Source: Xanthomonas sp. GPE 39
GTDB taxonomy: Bacteria; Pseudomonadota; Gammaproteobacteria; Xanthomonadales; Xanthomonadaceae
Assembly (NCBI RefSeq): GCF_000963005.1
Contig: NZ_JZHZ01000007.1
Coordinates: 431,227 to 495,226, forward strand
Reading direction: 5' to 3'
Length of the DNA stretch: 64,000 nt
The notes beneath the pieces were generated by a model. It was not told the DNA's origin. It ran no database searches and saw only the letters and a list, made by a program, of their open reading frames with translations. Position 1 is the first letter of the stretch. Each line of letters opens with the position of its first letter. Of this stretch, positions 53,368-62,461 are shown piece by piece. Both the position numbers and the translations under genes were made by a program.

Positions 53368-53832
53368 TCACACTCCCTGTGTCTCGATGGCCCAGTGCAG
53401 CAGGGCCAGTGCATCGGCTTGGTTGTCATCGATGGGGGTATGACCACGTCGCCGAGCGGCGGCGATCATGTCGTCTTTGCTCGCGTTGCCCTTGCCGGTG
53501 GCGTGCTTCTTGATCGTGCCGACCGGTACGCCCTGGTAGGGAATCTGGTGGTGCTCGCACCATGCGGTCAGATGCCCCATGAAGCCGCCATAGGCATGGG
53601 CGGCATCGACGCCGGCATGTCGGCGCACCTCCTCGAAGTACACCGTGTGGATGTGACTGCCGGTGGAGAGCACTTCGTTGAGCCAGCGTCTGAAGCGCAG
53701 GAAGCGCATGCCGCCGCCTTCGAATCGCTGCGGGGTGAAATGTTCGGTGCCGCTGTTGATGGTGCCGTCCAGGTGCTGCAGCGCCCACCCGGTGTGAGTA
53801 CCCAGGTCCAGGGTCAGGATCGTCGTGTTCAT
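53368..53832 (-). CDS. RuvC-like Holliday junction nuclease
   Basis: 154 residues from ATG 53832. RNase H-like fold: 'ILTLDLGTHTGWAL' (first Asp), 'VYFEEVRRH' (second acidic residue) and 'TPIDDNQADALALLHWA' (final Asp pair). Phage RuvC-like enzymes resolve replication or recombination branches before packaging. The frame is open upstream into the big inverted repeat, but that part is not typical protein. Confidence 0.82.
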   Translation of the reverse strand: MNTTILTLDLGTHTGWALQHLDGTINSGTEHFTPQRFEGGGMRFLRFRRWLNEVLSTGSHIHTVYFEEVRRHAGVDAAHAYGGFMGHLTAWCEHHQIPYQGVPVGTIKKHATGKGNASKDDMIAAARRRGHTPIDDNQADALALLHWAIETQGV

Positions 53833-53857
53833 CGTCAAGTGCTCCAAGTCGGGAGGG

Positions 53858-53957
53858 GGCGAGTGACGGATGCGACGGGTTTTCTGTATAACTTCTCTTA
53901 TGTGCGCGCGCACGTGTAGCGCATTAATCAGAAAACCCGTCACATCCGTCACTCGCC
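53858..53957. repeat. Large inverted repeat, 29-bp arms
   Basis: Left arm 53858-53886 and right arm 53929-53957 are complementary over 29 bases with one mismatch. The 42-base centre contains the self-complementary GTGCGCGCGCAC and ATTAAT. The arms hold direct sub-repeats of GTGACGG/GTGACGGG type. It sits in the gap between the primase-helicase and RuvC genes. Confidence 0.9.
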
Positions 53958-53965
53958 CTGTTGTT

Positions 53966-56239
53966 TCAGTCATCGCGATAGGGGGTGTGATGGTTGTGCG
54001 GCTTGGGTCTGAGGGTGATGCCGGCCATGCCGCGCGCGCCTCCGGTCAACCGGCACTTGTCGAACTTGCGCGTCGCCATCAACTCGGAGAAGCGTTTGAC
54101 CGAGCCAACGTATTCGCCTGCACGCTCTGCCCATTCGCGCCAGTCCGCGAAGAGTTCGGAGACGCCCTTGCGGTAGGTTTTGGCCAGCAGGCAGCGCTCC
54201 TCGATCCATTGACCGAGTGCGTCCTCGGCCTCGAAATACTCCTCGGTCGCCGAAGCTACGCAGGCGGCTGGCTTCAAACCCTGGTGTTGCCAGAGACCGC
54301 AGCCTTCCACGGCCCAGGCCAGAATCCCATCGCGCTCTTTGAGCAGCTTCTCCGTGAGGCGACCATCGCGCCGTTCGGGTGGGATGGTGACGGTGAACGG
54401 GATCAGGTGCAGTCGCCGCTTCATCGCCTCGTCCACGTTGCGAATCGAGGGCTTGTGATTGCCTGCGATCACCAACTTGAATTGCGGCACGTACTCGAAG
54501 AAGTCCTGGCGCATGAAGCGCGCCGAGACCTTGTCGCCACCGGTGATGGCTTTGACCTTCGATTCGTTCCAGCGCCGTCCCTGCTCGGTTTCGATGCTGC
54601 AGACGAAACGTGCACCACGCAGGCCGGCAAGATCGGTCGGATGCCGGTCCGTGCGTGCCTCCATGAACGTCTCCATCGGCGCGTTGGCCGCGTAGTCGCC
54701 CAGGATTGTCGTCAGCACATTGACGAACACCGACTTGCCGTTTGCGCCCGTGCCGTACAGGAAGAACAGCGCGTGTTCGCTGGTGACGCCTGTCAGGCAG
54801 TATCCGACCATCATTTGCAGGTAGGCGATCAACTCGGTGTCCCCTCCTGTGATGTCGGCGAGGAACGCGCACCAGATCGGACAGCTTGCGTCCACCCTGC
54901 TCTGAGGTGTGGCCGTGGTGACCTTGGTCATCCTGTCATCGCGACGGTGCGCCCGCATCGTGCCCGTGCGCAGATCGACCACTCCGCCGGGTGTGTTGAG
55001 CGCCCAGACGTTGGCGTCCCACTCTTCGGCGGTCGAGGCATGTTGGGGGTCCGAGCGCGCGATCTTCTCGACCGAGGAAATCGTGGCCGAACTGGCGAGC
55101 TTGCTCGTGAGCCTGGGGGTGTCGGCCTTGAGCGAGGCCATCCGGCAGATGCCGCGCGCAAGATGCCAGACGTACAGCACCTGATCGGGATTCCAGCGCG
55201 CGCCCGTCCACACCAGCCATTTGCCCCACAGCGCGCAGTAGCGCCAGTCCTGGCCATAGCGGCGGGTGAAGGCCGAAGCCAACCCGTCCTCGGTTGTCCA
55301 GTCCAGACCGTTCAACAGGTCCGGTGAGGAGGATTCTTCGACAGGTGGCGTCACCGGTATCCGTTCGCCAGCGGCGAGGAAACCGCCGACGTCGAATCCC
55401 TTGGAGATGGCATCGGCCGCGTCCCAGCCTTCCGGCTTGTCATCAGGTGGGACCAGAATGACAACGCTGGTTGCGCCCGCGCCGAGAATCGCCTGCGAGG
55501 CGCGGTTGGCATAGTCCCACCCTGGGGGATCGCGGTCAGGCCAGATCAGCACCGACTTTCCCGCCAATGGCGACCAGTCGGTTTTGTTGATCGGGGCGTT
55601 GGCACCATTCATCGCGGTGGTCGCCACAACGCCGATGCCGATCAAGGCTTGCGCGCATTTTTCCCCTTCGACCAGCACGACCTGGCTGGCCGTCACCAAC
55701 CCCGGCTGGTTGTACAGGGGGCGAGGGTCGGGTGGGCTCATCTTGCCGCGCTTGGCATCCCACGGCCTGTACTGCTTCTTGCGCCCGTGCGGATCGTAGC
55801 GGTAGACGATGGCGATCAACTTGCCGTCGGCATCGAGGTAGTTCCACTTGGCGGTGGCGGGGCCGAGATCGGCCACGGACGCTTGCCTGCCGGCCTTGCG
55901 CACCGGGGCCGAACGGACGCGGCCGAGCAGATCGGCGGCCTCATCCAGCACCTTCGGGAAGTCGGTATGAATGTCGGCGCCAAGGTGGGCGGCGATCAGA
56001 TCAAAGAGATCCCCGCCCTGGCCAGTGGCACGATCGATCCACAGGCCCGCCTTTTCTCCTGCCAGGACCACTTCGAGACTGTCGCCCGCATTGCCCAGCG
56101 TGTCGCCGATGAAGAACGTCGTGCCGCGCTTCTTGCCTGCGGGAAACACGGTGGCCAACACGGACTCCAGGCGTGCGATCAGGCTGGTGCGTATCTCGAC
56201 GCGTTCGATGTTGCTGCGATGTTTGTTGGAGTCGATCAT
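53966..56239 (-). CDS. Primase-helicase (TOPRIM + D5/P4-type SF3 helicase)
   Basis: 757 residues. TOPRIM-like part with 'VVLVEGEKCAQAL' (Glu191) and 'LIWPDRDPPG' (233-242). Then a D5 N-terminal region and an SF3 helicase with Walker A 'GTGANGKS' (496-503), 'CSIETEQGRRWNESKVKAIT' and 'LVIAGNHKPSIRNVDEAMKR'. It would prime and unwind phage DNA at its own origin. Its last bases adjoin the large inverted repeat; iteron-like repeats lie further upstream. Confidence 0.93.
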   Translation of the reverse strand: MIDSNKHRSNIERVEIRTSLIARLESVLATVFPAGKKRGTTFFIGDTLGNAGDSLEVVLAGEKAGLWIDRATGQGGDLFDLIAAHLGADIHTDFPKVLDEAADLLGRVRSAPVRKAGRQASVADLGPATAKWNYLDADGKLIAIVYRYDPHGRKKQYRPWDAKRGKMSPPDPRPLYNQPGLVTASQVVLVEGEKCAQALIGIGVVATTAMNGANAPINKTDWSPLAGKSVLIWPDRDPPGWDYANRASQAILGAGATSVVILVPPDDKPEGWDAADAISKGFDVGGFLAAGERIPVTPPVEESSSPDLLNGLDWTTEDGLASAFTRRYGQDWRYCALWGKWLVWTGARWNPDQVLYVWHLARGICRMASLKADTPRLTSKLASSATISSVEKIARSDPQHASTAEEWDANVWALNTPGGVVDLRTGTMRAHRRDDRMTKVTTATPQSRVDASCPIWCAFLADITGGDTELIAYLQMMVGYCLTGVTSEHALFFLYGTGANGKSVFVNVLTTILGDYAANAPMETFMEARTDRHPTDLAGLRGARFVCSIETEQGRRWNESKVKAITGGDKVSARFMRQDFFEYVPQFKLVIAGNHKPSIRNVDEAMKRRLHLIPFTVTIPPERRDGRLTEKLLKERDGILAWAVEGCGLWQHQGLKPAACVASATEEYFEAEDALGQWIEERCLLAKTYRKGVSELFADWREWAERAGEYVGSVKRFSELMATRKFDKCRLTGGARGMAGITLRPKPHNHHTPYRDD

Positions 56240-56487
56240 TCGGCTCCCTCGGTCGCGTCACCAACGTTCGGCGTGTCCCTGCGCTGGACGAGCGTGCTGC
56301 GTGCCGCCCATGCGGACAGTTCTGAGAGGCGGTAGCGCACCAGACCCCCCAGCAGATAGTGCGGAATCCGATATTTGTTGCGCATCGCCTGGTCAGAGAA
56401 CCAGTAGTAGGGCAGGCGCAATGCCGCCGCCGCGTATTTGGCATCGACCATGGGTTCGATGCGCTCGACGGGATGGGGGTGGGTCAT
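56236..56487 (-). CDS. Small AlpA-like/HTH protein
   Basis: 83 residues. 'VDAKYAAAALRLPYYWFSDQ' and 'NKYRIPHYLLGGLVRYRLSE' look like a small winged HTH of the excisionase/AlpA group. ATGA overlap with the primase gene. Confidence 0.6.
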   Translation of the reverse strand: MTHPHPVERIEPMVDAKYAAAALRLPYYWFSDQAMRNKYRIPHYLLGGLVRYRLSELSAWAARSTLVQRRDTPNVGDATEGAE

Positions 56488-56489
56488 GT

Positions 56490-56765
56490 TCAGTTATCCC
56501 ATGCAACGTCGGCGATGCGGTCCGCCCCACACGCGGCGCGTTTGCGTAACTCGGTATGGAGTTCTTCCAACGCGTTGCGATGGCGGCTCAGTGCCACAGA
56601 CTTGGTGTGGATGGTCTGGATGGCGAAGGCCAGTTCGTCGACCGTGGCGTCTTGGAGCGCGACAACGACGTGTTGCCCGTCGGCCCGGTGATAGTGGATT
56701 TCCTCAGGCAGATGTTCGCCGTAGACGTAAAACAGCTTCTGGCGCAGTGATGTGATCAGGCTCAT
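56490..56765 (-). CDS. Small early protein, unrecognised
   Basis: 91 residues, 'HYHRADGQHVVVALQDATVD' then a helical end. Two bases from the next gene, same operon. No family recognised. Confidence 0.55.
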   Translation of the reverse strand: MSLITSLRQKLFYVYGEHLPEEIHYHRADGQHVVVALQDATVDELAFAIQTIHTKSVALSRHRNALEELHTELRKRAACGADRIADVAWDN

Positions 56766-56883
56766 GCGTGTCGCTCCGAATGGATGGGATGGGAAAGGGA
56801 CGGTGTGTCAGGGTCCAGGGGGTGTGCGGTACCGAACGCACATCGCGGCGATGTCGGTGTCTGATCGCGCATCGCCGTCGTGC

Positions 56884-57147
56884 TCACGGATATGCCCGAG
56901 CGAAGGTCGAGTAGCGCGAGACGCGTTGCTCGAAGGCTTCGACATCGCAGATCAGATAGGTGACGCGCGCTCCGAGCTTGCAGAAGACCGGGCCGAGGTG
57001 TTCCTGGCGCCAGCGGCGCAGGGTCTTGACGGAGAGTCCCCAGCGCGCGGCCAGTTCGCTCTCGTCAAGGGCGATGCGGGTGGTGCTACCGGGATCTTTG
57101 TTTTCACAAAGTTGACCGATTTGTGTGTCGGGAAGTCGGGTTGTCAT
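56884..57147 (-). CDS. Excisionase-like helix-turn-helix protein
   Basis: 87 residues from ATG 57147. 'LDESELAARWGLSVKTLRRW' followed by 'GPVFCKLGARVTYLICDVEA' is the MerR/AlpA-like HTH_17 pattern of phage excisionases and P4-type regulators. First gene after the iteron-like repeats. Confidence 0.75.
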   Translation of the reverse strand: MTTRLPDTQIGQLCENKDPGSTTRIALDESELAARWGLSVKTLRRWRQEHLGPVFCKLGARVTYLICDVEAFEQRVSRYSTFARAYP

Positions 57148-57193
57148 GTCGATACGCCTCTTGGGTGAAATGGGCGCAGCGAAGTTTCCACAC

Positions 57194-57240
57194 GAATTTA
57201 TGGTTCGTGTATGGTCGGATTTATGGTCGGATTTATGGTT
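57194..57240. repeat. Iteron-like tandem repeats, cluster 1
   Basis: Four units near GATTTATGGTCG, spaced about 12 bases (units centred at 57197, 57211, 57223 and 57235). Placed just upstream of the excisionase-like gene. Confidence 0.6.
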
Positions 57241-57339
57241 TTTGCGCCGCAGCCGGTATCTGCCGCGCTTGATCAGCCAGGGCACGCCTTCACGCCCGGC
57301 CTTGCCAGCGAAGGCATCACCGAGGGACTGGTGGCTGGT
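57241..57339 (-). pseudogene. Decayed duplicate of the 3' end of the amber-interrupted gene
   Basis: The minus strand reads 'LIKRGRYRLRRK', matching the end of the gene at 57368 ('LVKRGKYRLRRK'), with further matching bases upstream ('DAFAGKAGREG'). Only about 30 codons remain. It arose by tandem duplication that also copied the iteron-like repeats. Confidence 0.75.
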
Positions 57340-57376
57340 TCATGTATGGTTCGATTTATGTGCGGGTTTATGGTTT
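57340..57376. repeat. Iteron-like repeats, cluster 2
   Basis: Three units of the same GATTTATGG type (TGTATGGTTC, GATTTATGTGCG, GGTTTATGGTTT), overlapping the stop codon at 57368. Confidence 0.55.
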
Positions 57377-58306
57377 GCGCCGCAGCCGGTATTTGCCGCG
57401 CTTGACCAGCCAGAGCACGTCCTCGCGCTCGGCCTTGCCAGCGAAGGCATCATCGAAGGACTGGTAGCCTGTGTTGGCGATGCGGTTGACCTGCGCCCAC
57501 GACATCTCGGGAGCGGCCTGACCGTCGGTCCCCCACATGTGTTTGATGATCTTGGCGCGTTCCCGCGACAATTCACGCCAGGTCACGAAGTGGGGAAGCT
57601 TCAGGCGTTGGCCCTGTAAGAACTGCTCCGGTTCCGTTACCCCAGTGGACGTGACATGACCACGCAAGACCCGGTCGAAGGCGTTCGCATCGAAGACGTC
57701 CCTGCCGTCGTCCACGCGAACGAATTCGTGAAGAGATCGCATGGCGTGGTCACGTGGTAGCACGACGGTCAGCGAGGGCGGCGGCGCCAATAATAGGACG
57801 CCACTGCGTGGCCAGATGGCATCGGCCAGCGCCGTTGCCATCTCGATTTTCGGGGCGCGCTGGAAAGCCCGGGCCACGAACACCGGCACGAAATCGTGGG
57901 TGCCCATGATCCGTGCATCGCCAAGATGCCAGAGGTGATCGGGCACGCTGACACGGCGAGTGGAGCGCCGAGGTTCCTCGATGCCGATCAACCAGGCCAT
58001 ATCCTCGAGCCATACGTCCAACCGCAGGGTGTACAGGGCGATCTCCGTCAAGGGTCTGGTGATCGTCCTGCCGCGCTGCTGTGGACTGCGATACCGGTAG
58101 AGCGCCGCATCCGGGTCGGCTTGGACCTAGACCTCGTGTTGCGAGTCGAGGAACGGCACCATCACATGGGTGAGGTATCCGCTCTCGGTGATCCAGCGCC
58201 GATGCAAAAAATCGGCGCTGGATCGACCGAGTGTCTTGGCCATCACGGGTGCGTCAAGTCGTTGCAGCCGATCCAGGGCGTTGAAAAACTCCAAGTAAAC
58301 TGACAT
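57368..58306 (-). pseudogene. Early phage gene interrupted by in-frame amber codon
   Basis: From ATG 58306 ('MSVYLEFFNALDRLQRLDAP') the frame runs 59 codons to TAG at 58127-58129. It continues in the same frame without another stop for 252 codons ('VQADPDAALYRYRSPQQRGR' ... 'LVKRGKYRLRRKP'). One C-to-T change (CAG to TAG) explains it. The downstream part could restart at an internal TTG (58051). No function recognised. Either a mutated gene, a sequencing error, or readthrough. Confidence 0.7.
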
Positions 58307-58319
58307 CGCCTGCGCCCCT

Positions 58320-59750
58320 TCAGCCCTCGCGAAGCACGCCGATGCGAGCAAGCTGCTGCAGGACGCGCTTGCGATCATCCTCGGTCTTGCTCTTGTCGTT
58401 CAGACCGTTCGGTGCGGTGATCTGGACGGCGAGGTGATGCGCCTTGCGGTGCGGCTGTTTGGCCATCCGGAACACGAGTTTGACTTGTGTCACGGTGTAC
58501 CTGCTCAGGTCGTCAATGCCGTAGTCGTCGTTGGCGACCTCATAAATGTTGCGGGTGTCGCGCCGATCCCGGCCGATGAGCAGGGTGCTGGACAGGTGCT
58601 GCACGATGTCGCGTTCGTTGGCCTCGTCGGACGTCATTTGCTCGAACAGGTGCTCGACCTTGAGTTGGAGGATCGTGATTTTTTCCACGCCGGCCACACG
58701 CTCATGTTCCAAGCGCGCGAGCATCTCGGGTGTGGAAAAGCCAACGATGTCGAATTTGCGCAGGGGGATGTCGGCAATGCCGTCATTGCAGGCGAGTGCA
58801 ACATCGCGGAAGACAGTGGCCAACTCGCGGCGAATTTCACGATCCTCGCAATGCACGCTGAGCGCGCCGGTCTGTGGCTCCCATGAAAAACAGGCCGACA
58901 TCGCAACGGGCACTTCATGGTCTTCCACCTCGCCATCCTTGACCTGCTGGTAATGAGTGGTCGCGCCATTGAACGTGGCGGTGAGGGTGTGCAGGAGGAC
59001 GGAGTCGGCGTCATCTGCATCCTGCCCGCTGCTCGGATCGGTGTGCGCAAGATCACGCTGGGTGAATTGCTCGATGAGGATCTGGTCGGCCGGCACCTGC
59101 GGAAACAGCGCGGTGATGCGACTGCGCAAGGCGTCCTGGACATCGGGGCCGACTTGCGGCACGGCGCCCCTGGGGCCAAGGTAGTGGCTGGAGTAGTTGT
59201 CGCTCTTCCATTGCCGGTGCATCGCTTGCAGGCGCTCGGCATGGTCAAAGCGTGGATCAGGCTTGGCGCCGCTGGCAAGGAAGTCCTGCAACAGATACAG
59301 ATACAGCGCGCGACTGTGGCGGTCGCTGGGCATGACAAGGAACTCGGCGTCGCTGTGTTCGTCGAGCAGCGATTGGACGGCTTGAGCGCCGTACTCATCG
59401 TCCAGCAGCATGATGCGCTCGGCGGCGTGTTCGATGCGACGCCGGACCGTAGCGTCGAGCGTTGCGACCCGATGGAACATCGTCTTGCGCGATTCAACCG
59501 AGAGCGGTCCCCTGGCCGCATCGGTCAGCGTCGCCGTCTCGGGTAACGGGGAATCACTGGCGCGCTCGATCAGCAGCAAGACCTGGTGCGGATGCTTGAC
59601 CTTGCGCAGCAAGGTGACGAAGTGCTGCATGTCCGGCAGGATGAGCGGACCTGCATCATCCGATTGGCATGTGCGTTTCTGCTTGCCAGGCTGGTGATCA
59701 GAAGCGGGAATGGGGTGCTGTCCATCAAGAGGATCGACTGACATGGGCAA
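58320..59750 (-). CDS. Large early phage protein of unknown function
   Basis: 476 residues, acidic, no TM segment. Helical N-terminal half, and a C-terminal part with 'RYTVTQVKLVFRMAKQPHRK' that may be a nucleic-acid-binding or RNase-H-like end, but no family is secure. It lies 13 bp before the amber-interrupted gene and after the repressor, so it belongs to the early lysogeny region. Confidence 0.65.
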   Translation of the reverse strand: MPMSVDPLDGQHPIPASDHQPGKQKRTCQSDDAGPLILPDMQHFVTLLRKVKHPHQVLLLIERASDSPLPETATLTDAARGPLSVESRKTMFHRVATLDATVRRRIEHAAERIMLLDDEYGAQAVQSLLDEHSDAEFLVMPSDRHSRALYLYLLQDFLASGAKPDPRFDHAERLQAMHRQWKSDNYSSHYLGPRGAVPQVGPDVQDALRSRITALFPQVPADQILIEQFTQRDLAHTDPSSGQDADDADSVLLHTLTATFNGATTHYQQVKDGEVEDHEVPVAMSACFSWEPQTGALSVHCEDREIRRELATVFRDVALACNDGIADIPLRKFDIVGFSTPEMLARLEHERVAGVEKITILQLKVEHLFEQMTSDEANERDIVQHLSSTLLIGRDRRDTRNIYEVANDDYGIDDLSRYTVTQVKLVFRMAKQPHRKAHHLAVQITAPNGLNDKSKTEDDRKRVLQQLARIGVLREG

Positions 59751-59807
59751 ATTCCATTTCTCAAAATTACACGATTGCGCGAACTGTTAATTTGAAAATG
59801 CAAATAA

Positions 59808-59824
59808 TGCCGACGCGAAGTCGG
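59808..59824 (-). terminator. Small hairpin after 40-residue ORF
   Basis: GCCGAC-TTCGC-GTCGGC on the minus strand followed by ATTATTTG; a weak terminator or mRNA-stabilising hairpin between the repressor unit and the 476-residue gene. Confidence 0.4.
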
Positions 59825-59843
59825 CAGCGAGGCAGGCGTGACG

Positions 59844-59966
59844 TTAGTGCATCCTGGCCTCCTGAGAGACAATGCCGTCTCGCTCCACCCGCACGGAGTG
59901 GTCGCGCTCATCGGCCAGGGTGATCAGCGCCAGCGCTTGGCCGGGCATATCGGCAGCAGGCGACAC
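59844..59966 (-). CDS. Small protein downstream of repressor
   Basis: 40 residues. GTG 59966 directly follows the TGA of the repressor gene (TGAGTG), indicating coupling; an ATG six codons in is an alternative. 'ITLADERDHSVRVERDGIVS' is protein-like. Could be a repressor partner or anti-repressor peptide. Confidence 0.45.
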   Translation of the reverse strand: MSPAADMPGQALALITLADERDHSVRVERDGIVSQEARMH

Positions 59967-60251
59967 TCACGGATCCTTTTTGGGGTGCTTGCGGTACATC
60001 CGCACCAGACTTCCCACATCGTTGCGAATGTCGGGTGGAAGACGACTGGCCTCCACGAAGGCGTCGTCGGCGTTCAAGCCCAAGATGTCCGCTGCCTTCT
60101 GGATTAGTTCGTCCTTGGGCGGCTTTTCCATGTCGCGTTCTATGCGCGACCAGTAAGCGGGAGAGATCGCAAGTTGCCGCGCGAGGTCATTCATCTGAAT
60201 ACCTTTTTCCTTGCGCTTCTTGCGAATGAAGGCGCCAAATGTCATGGCCAT
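59967..60251 (-). CDS. XRE-family prophage repressor
   Basis: 94 residues. Cro/CI-type HTH ('IQMNDLARQLAISPAYWSRI') then 'KPPKDELIQKAADILGLNAD', typical of short XRE repressors without peptidase domain. Divergent from the integration module, so the 180 bp between them should hold both promoters and operators. Confidence 0.85.
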   Translation of the reverse strand: MAMTFGAFIRKKRKEKGIQMNDLARQLAISPAYWSRIERDMEKPPKDELIQKAADILGLNADDAFVEASRLPPDIRNDVGSLVRMYRKHPKKDP

Positions 60252-60435
60252 AACCTAATTCCGTTTTTGGTTAACGTGCCGATCATCCTATCGCTCACCT
60301 GAGCCGTTGCTAAATTATCTGCAGGTGCGCCATCGAGGGGGCCGACATCGAACCGCGGGCCATTACCCTGTGTTGCCATCCACTTCGGAGATTTCGACGC
60401 ACCATCCTCGACGGTTGCTATTCCCCGGAGCCGTC

Positions 60436-60627
60436 ATGAAGCACCTCGAACTTGCACCTGCTGCGACGCTGAGCGCCAGCGCGCGTGCCCAGGAGATCAC
60501 CACCATCCTTGCTGCGGCCATCGTCCGTACTTTGTGTCCGGAAGTGCGACCTAGTGCCGAGAGTGGACTTGGCTTTCTGCCCGACCAGAGCGTCTATACA
60601 ACTCCCTATCCGCAGGAGTTTCCATGA
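60436..60627 (+). CDS. Small protein preceding DUF2924 gene
   Basis: 63 residues from ATG 60436 ('MKHLELAPAATLSASARAQE'). ATGA overlap with the DUF2924 gene argues that it is translated. No family recognised. Confidence 0.5.
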   Translation: MKHLELAPAATLSASARAQEITTILAAAIVRTLCPEVRPSAESGLGFLPDQSVYTTPYPQEFP

Positions 60628-61076
60628 ACGACCAACACGCCTCTGTCGCTGCTCAGATCGCCGCGCTGTCCAGTCTGCCTATCGCCGATCTTTGGTCAGT
60701 GTGGGATCGCTATTTCACCAGCCGTCCCGTTTACCCCAACCGTGGCTTCATTGAATCGCGCATCGCCTACAAGATCCAGGAACACGCCTTTGGCGGTTTA
60801 TCGCACACCACGCGCCAGCGCCTGGAGGCCATTGGCGCCAAGCACTCCAAGATCAAGTTGCGGGCACGGCCGGAGGAGATCGCCTTTGCACCTGGCACAG
60901 TGTTGCTGCGCGAATGGGGAGAGCGGGAACACAAAGTCCTGGTCACGGCACAGGGACTGTTCGAGTACGGGGGCAGCACGTTCAAGAGCCTGACGGCCGT
61001 TGCCCGTCGCATCACCGGCACGCATTGGTCTGGCCCGCTGTTCTTTGGCCTGAAGCAGAAAGGCGGTGTCCGATGA
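60624..61076 (+). CDS. DUF2924 family protein
   Basis: 150 residues. 'LPIADLWSVWDRYFTSRP', 'IESRIAYKIQEHAFGGLSH' and the C-terminal 'YGGSTFKSLTAVARRITGTH' are typical of DUF2924. These genes travel immediately upstream of large serine recombinases and may assist integration. Overlaps the recombinase start. Confidence 0.85.
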   Translation: MNDQHASVAAQIAALSSLPIADLWSVWDRYFTSRPVYPNRGFIESRIAYKIQEHAFGGLSHTTRQRLEAIGAKHSKIKLRARPEEIAFAPGTVLLREWGEREHKVLVTAQGLFEYGGSTFKSLTAVARRITGTHWSGPLFFGLKQKGGVR

Positions 61077-62461
61077 GCGATTCCACGCAGATGGCCTCCA
61101 ACAAGGCGCGTAAACGCTGTGCCGTCTACTGCCGGGTATCGTCGGACGAGCGTCTGGATCAGGAGTTCAACTCCATCGATGCGCAGAAAGAGGCTGGCCA
61201 CGCCTATGTAATCAGCCAGCGCACCGAGGGGTGGATGCGGGTGGGCGACGACTACGACGATCCGGGCTTTTCCGGTGGCAACACAGATCGACCGGGTCTG
61301 AAGCGTCTGATGGCGGACATCGAGCGTGGTCAGATCGACATCGTGGTGGTCTACAAGATCGATCGTTTGACGCGCAGCCTGGCCGACTTTTCCAAGATGG
61401 TCGAGGTGTTCGAGCGCCACGGCGTGTCCTTCGTGTCGGTCACGCAGCAGTTCAATACGACCACCTCGATGGGACGGCTGATGCTCAACGTCCTGCTGTC
61501 CTTCGCCCAGTTCGAGCGCGAGGTCACCGGCGAGCGTATCCGCGACAAGATCGCGGCCTCCAAGCGCAAGGGACTCTGGATGGGCGGCGTGCCGCCCTTG
61601 GGCTACGACGTCGAGCACCGCAAGCTGGTGATCAACGAAACCGAGGCCACCGTGGTGCGCCGGATCTTTGCGCAGATGCTGACCATCGGCTCGCCCACCC
61701 AGATTGCTGCTAACTTGGCCGAGGAGGGCATCACCACCAAGGCGTGGAAGACGCAAGAGGGGCAGGAGCGCCTAGGCACACGCATCGACAAGAAATACCT
61801 GCACAAACTGCTGCGCAACCGCATCTACCTCGGCGAGTTGTCGCACAAGGGCAGTTGGTACACCGGTATGCATGAGGCCATCATCGATCCGGGGTTGTGG
61901 GGGCGGGTGCATGAGGTGCTGGCCCAGGACGGGCATCGCCGAGCGGCGGAGACCAAGACTCGCTCACGCAGCGATGCCTTGCTACGCGGCCTGCTGTATG
62001 CGCCCTCCGGGGAGCGGATGTATCCGACCTATTCGTCCAAGCAGGGGCGCAAGTACCACTACTACTTGTCCAAGTCCGAATTACGTTTCGGCGCCTCGGG
62101 CAAAAGTTGCGAGCGCCTGCCCGCGCCGGAGATTGAGGCGGCGGTGGTAGCCCAGATCCGCACGGTGCTGGCCAGCCCGGAGTCGGTGGTCGCCGTGGTG
62201 CGACACATTCAACGCACCGGCGCCAAGATCGACGAGGCCGCCACCGTGATGGCGATGAGGCAGCTCAACGACGTGTGGGATCAGCTGTTCCCGGTCGAAC
62301 GCCACCGGATCGCCAATCTGATGATCGAGCGCATCGACCTCGTCCACGCCGGCGAGATGCGCGGGATCAAGGTGAGGTGGCGGGAGATTGGCTGGAACGC
62401 GTTGATCGAGGAGTTTGTACCAAACAGCATCGGTGCCGAATTGCTGGAGGTCGAGGCTTGA
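61073..62461 (+). CDS. Large serine recombinase (integrase)
   Basis: 462 residues from ATG 61073. N-terminal resolvase domain with catalytic Ser about 23 ('VYCRVSSDE') and 'YKIDRLTRSLADF'. A recombinase domain follows ('KRKGLWMGGVPPLGYDVEHR'), then a zinc-ribbon region in which the usual cysteines are missing. It would integrate and, with a directionality factor, excise the prophage. It is the only integrase in the window. Confidence 0.93.
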   Translation: MSDSTQMASNKARKRCAVYCRVSSDERLDQEFNSIDAQKEAGHAYVISQRTEGWMRVGDDYDDPGFSGGNTDRPGLKRLMADIERGQIDIVVVYKIDRLTRSLADFSKMVEVFERHGVSFVSVTQQFNTTTSMGRLMLNVLLSFAQFEREVTGERIRDKIAASKRKGLWMGGVPPLGYDVEHRKLVINETEATVVRRIFAQMLTIGSPTQIAANLAEEGITTKAWKTQEGQERLGTRIDKKYLHKLLRNRIYLGELSHKGSWYTGMHEAIIDPGLWGRVHEVLAQDGHRRAAETKTRSRSDALLRGLLYAPSGERMYPTYSSKQGRKYHYYLSKSELRFGASGKSCERLPAPEIEAAVVAQIRTVLASPESVVAVVRHIQRTGAKIDEAATVMAMRQLNDVWDQLFPVERHRIANLMIERIDLVHAGEMRGIKVRWREIGWNALIEEFVPNSIGAELLEVEA

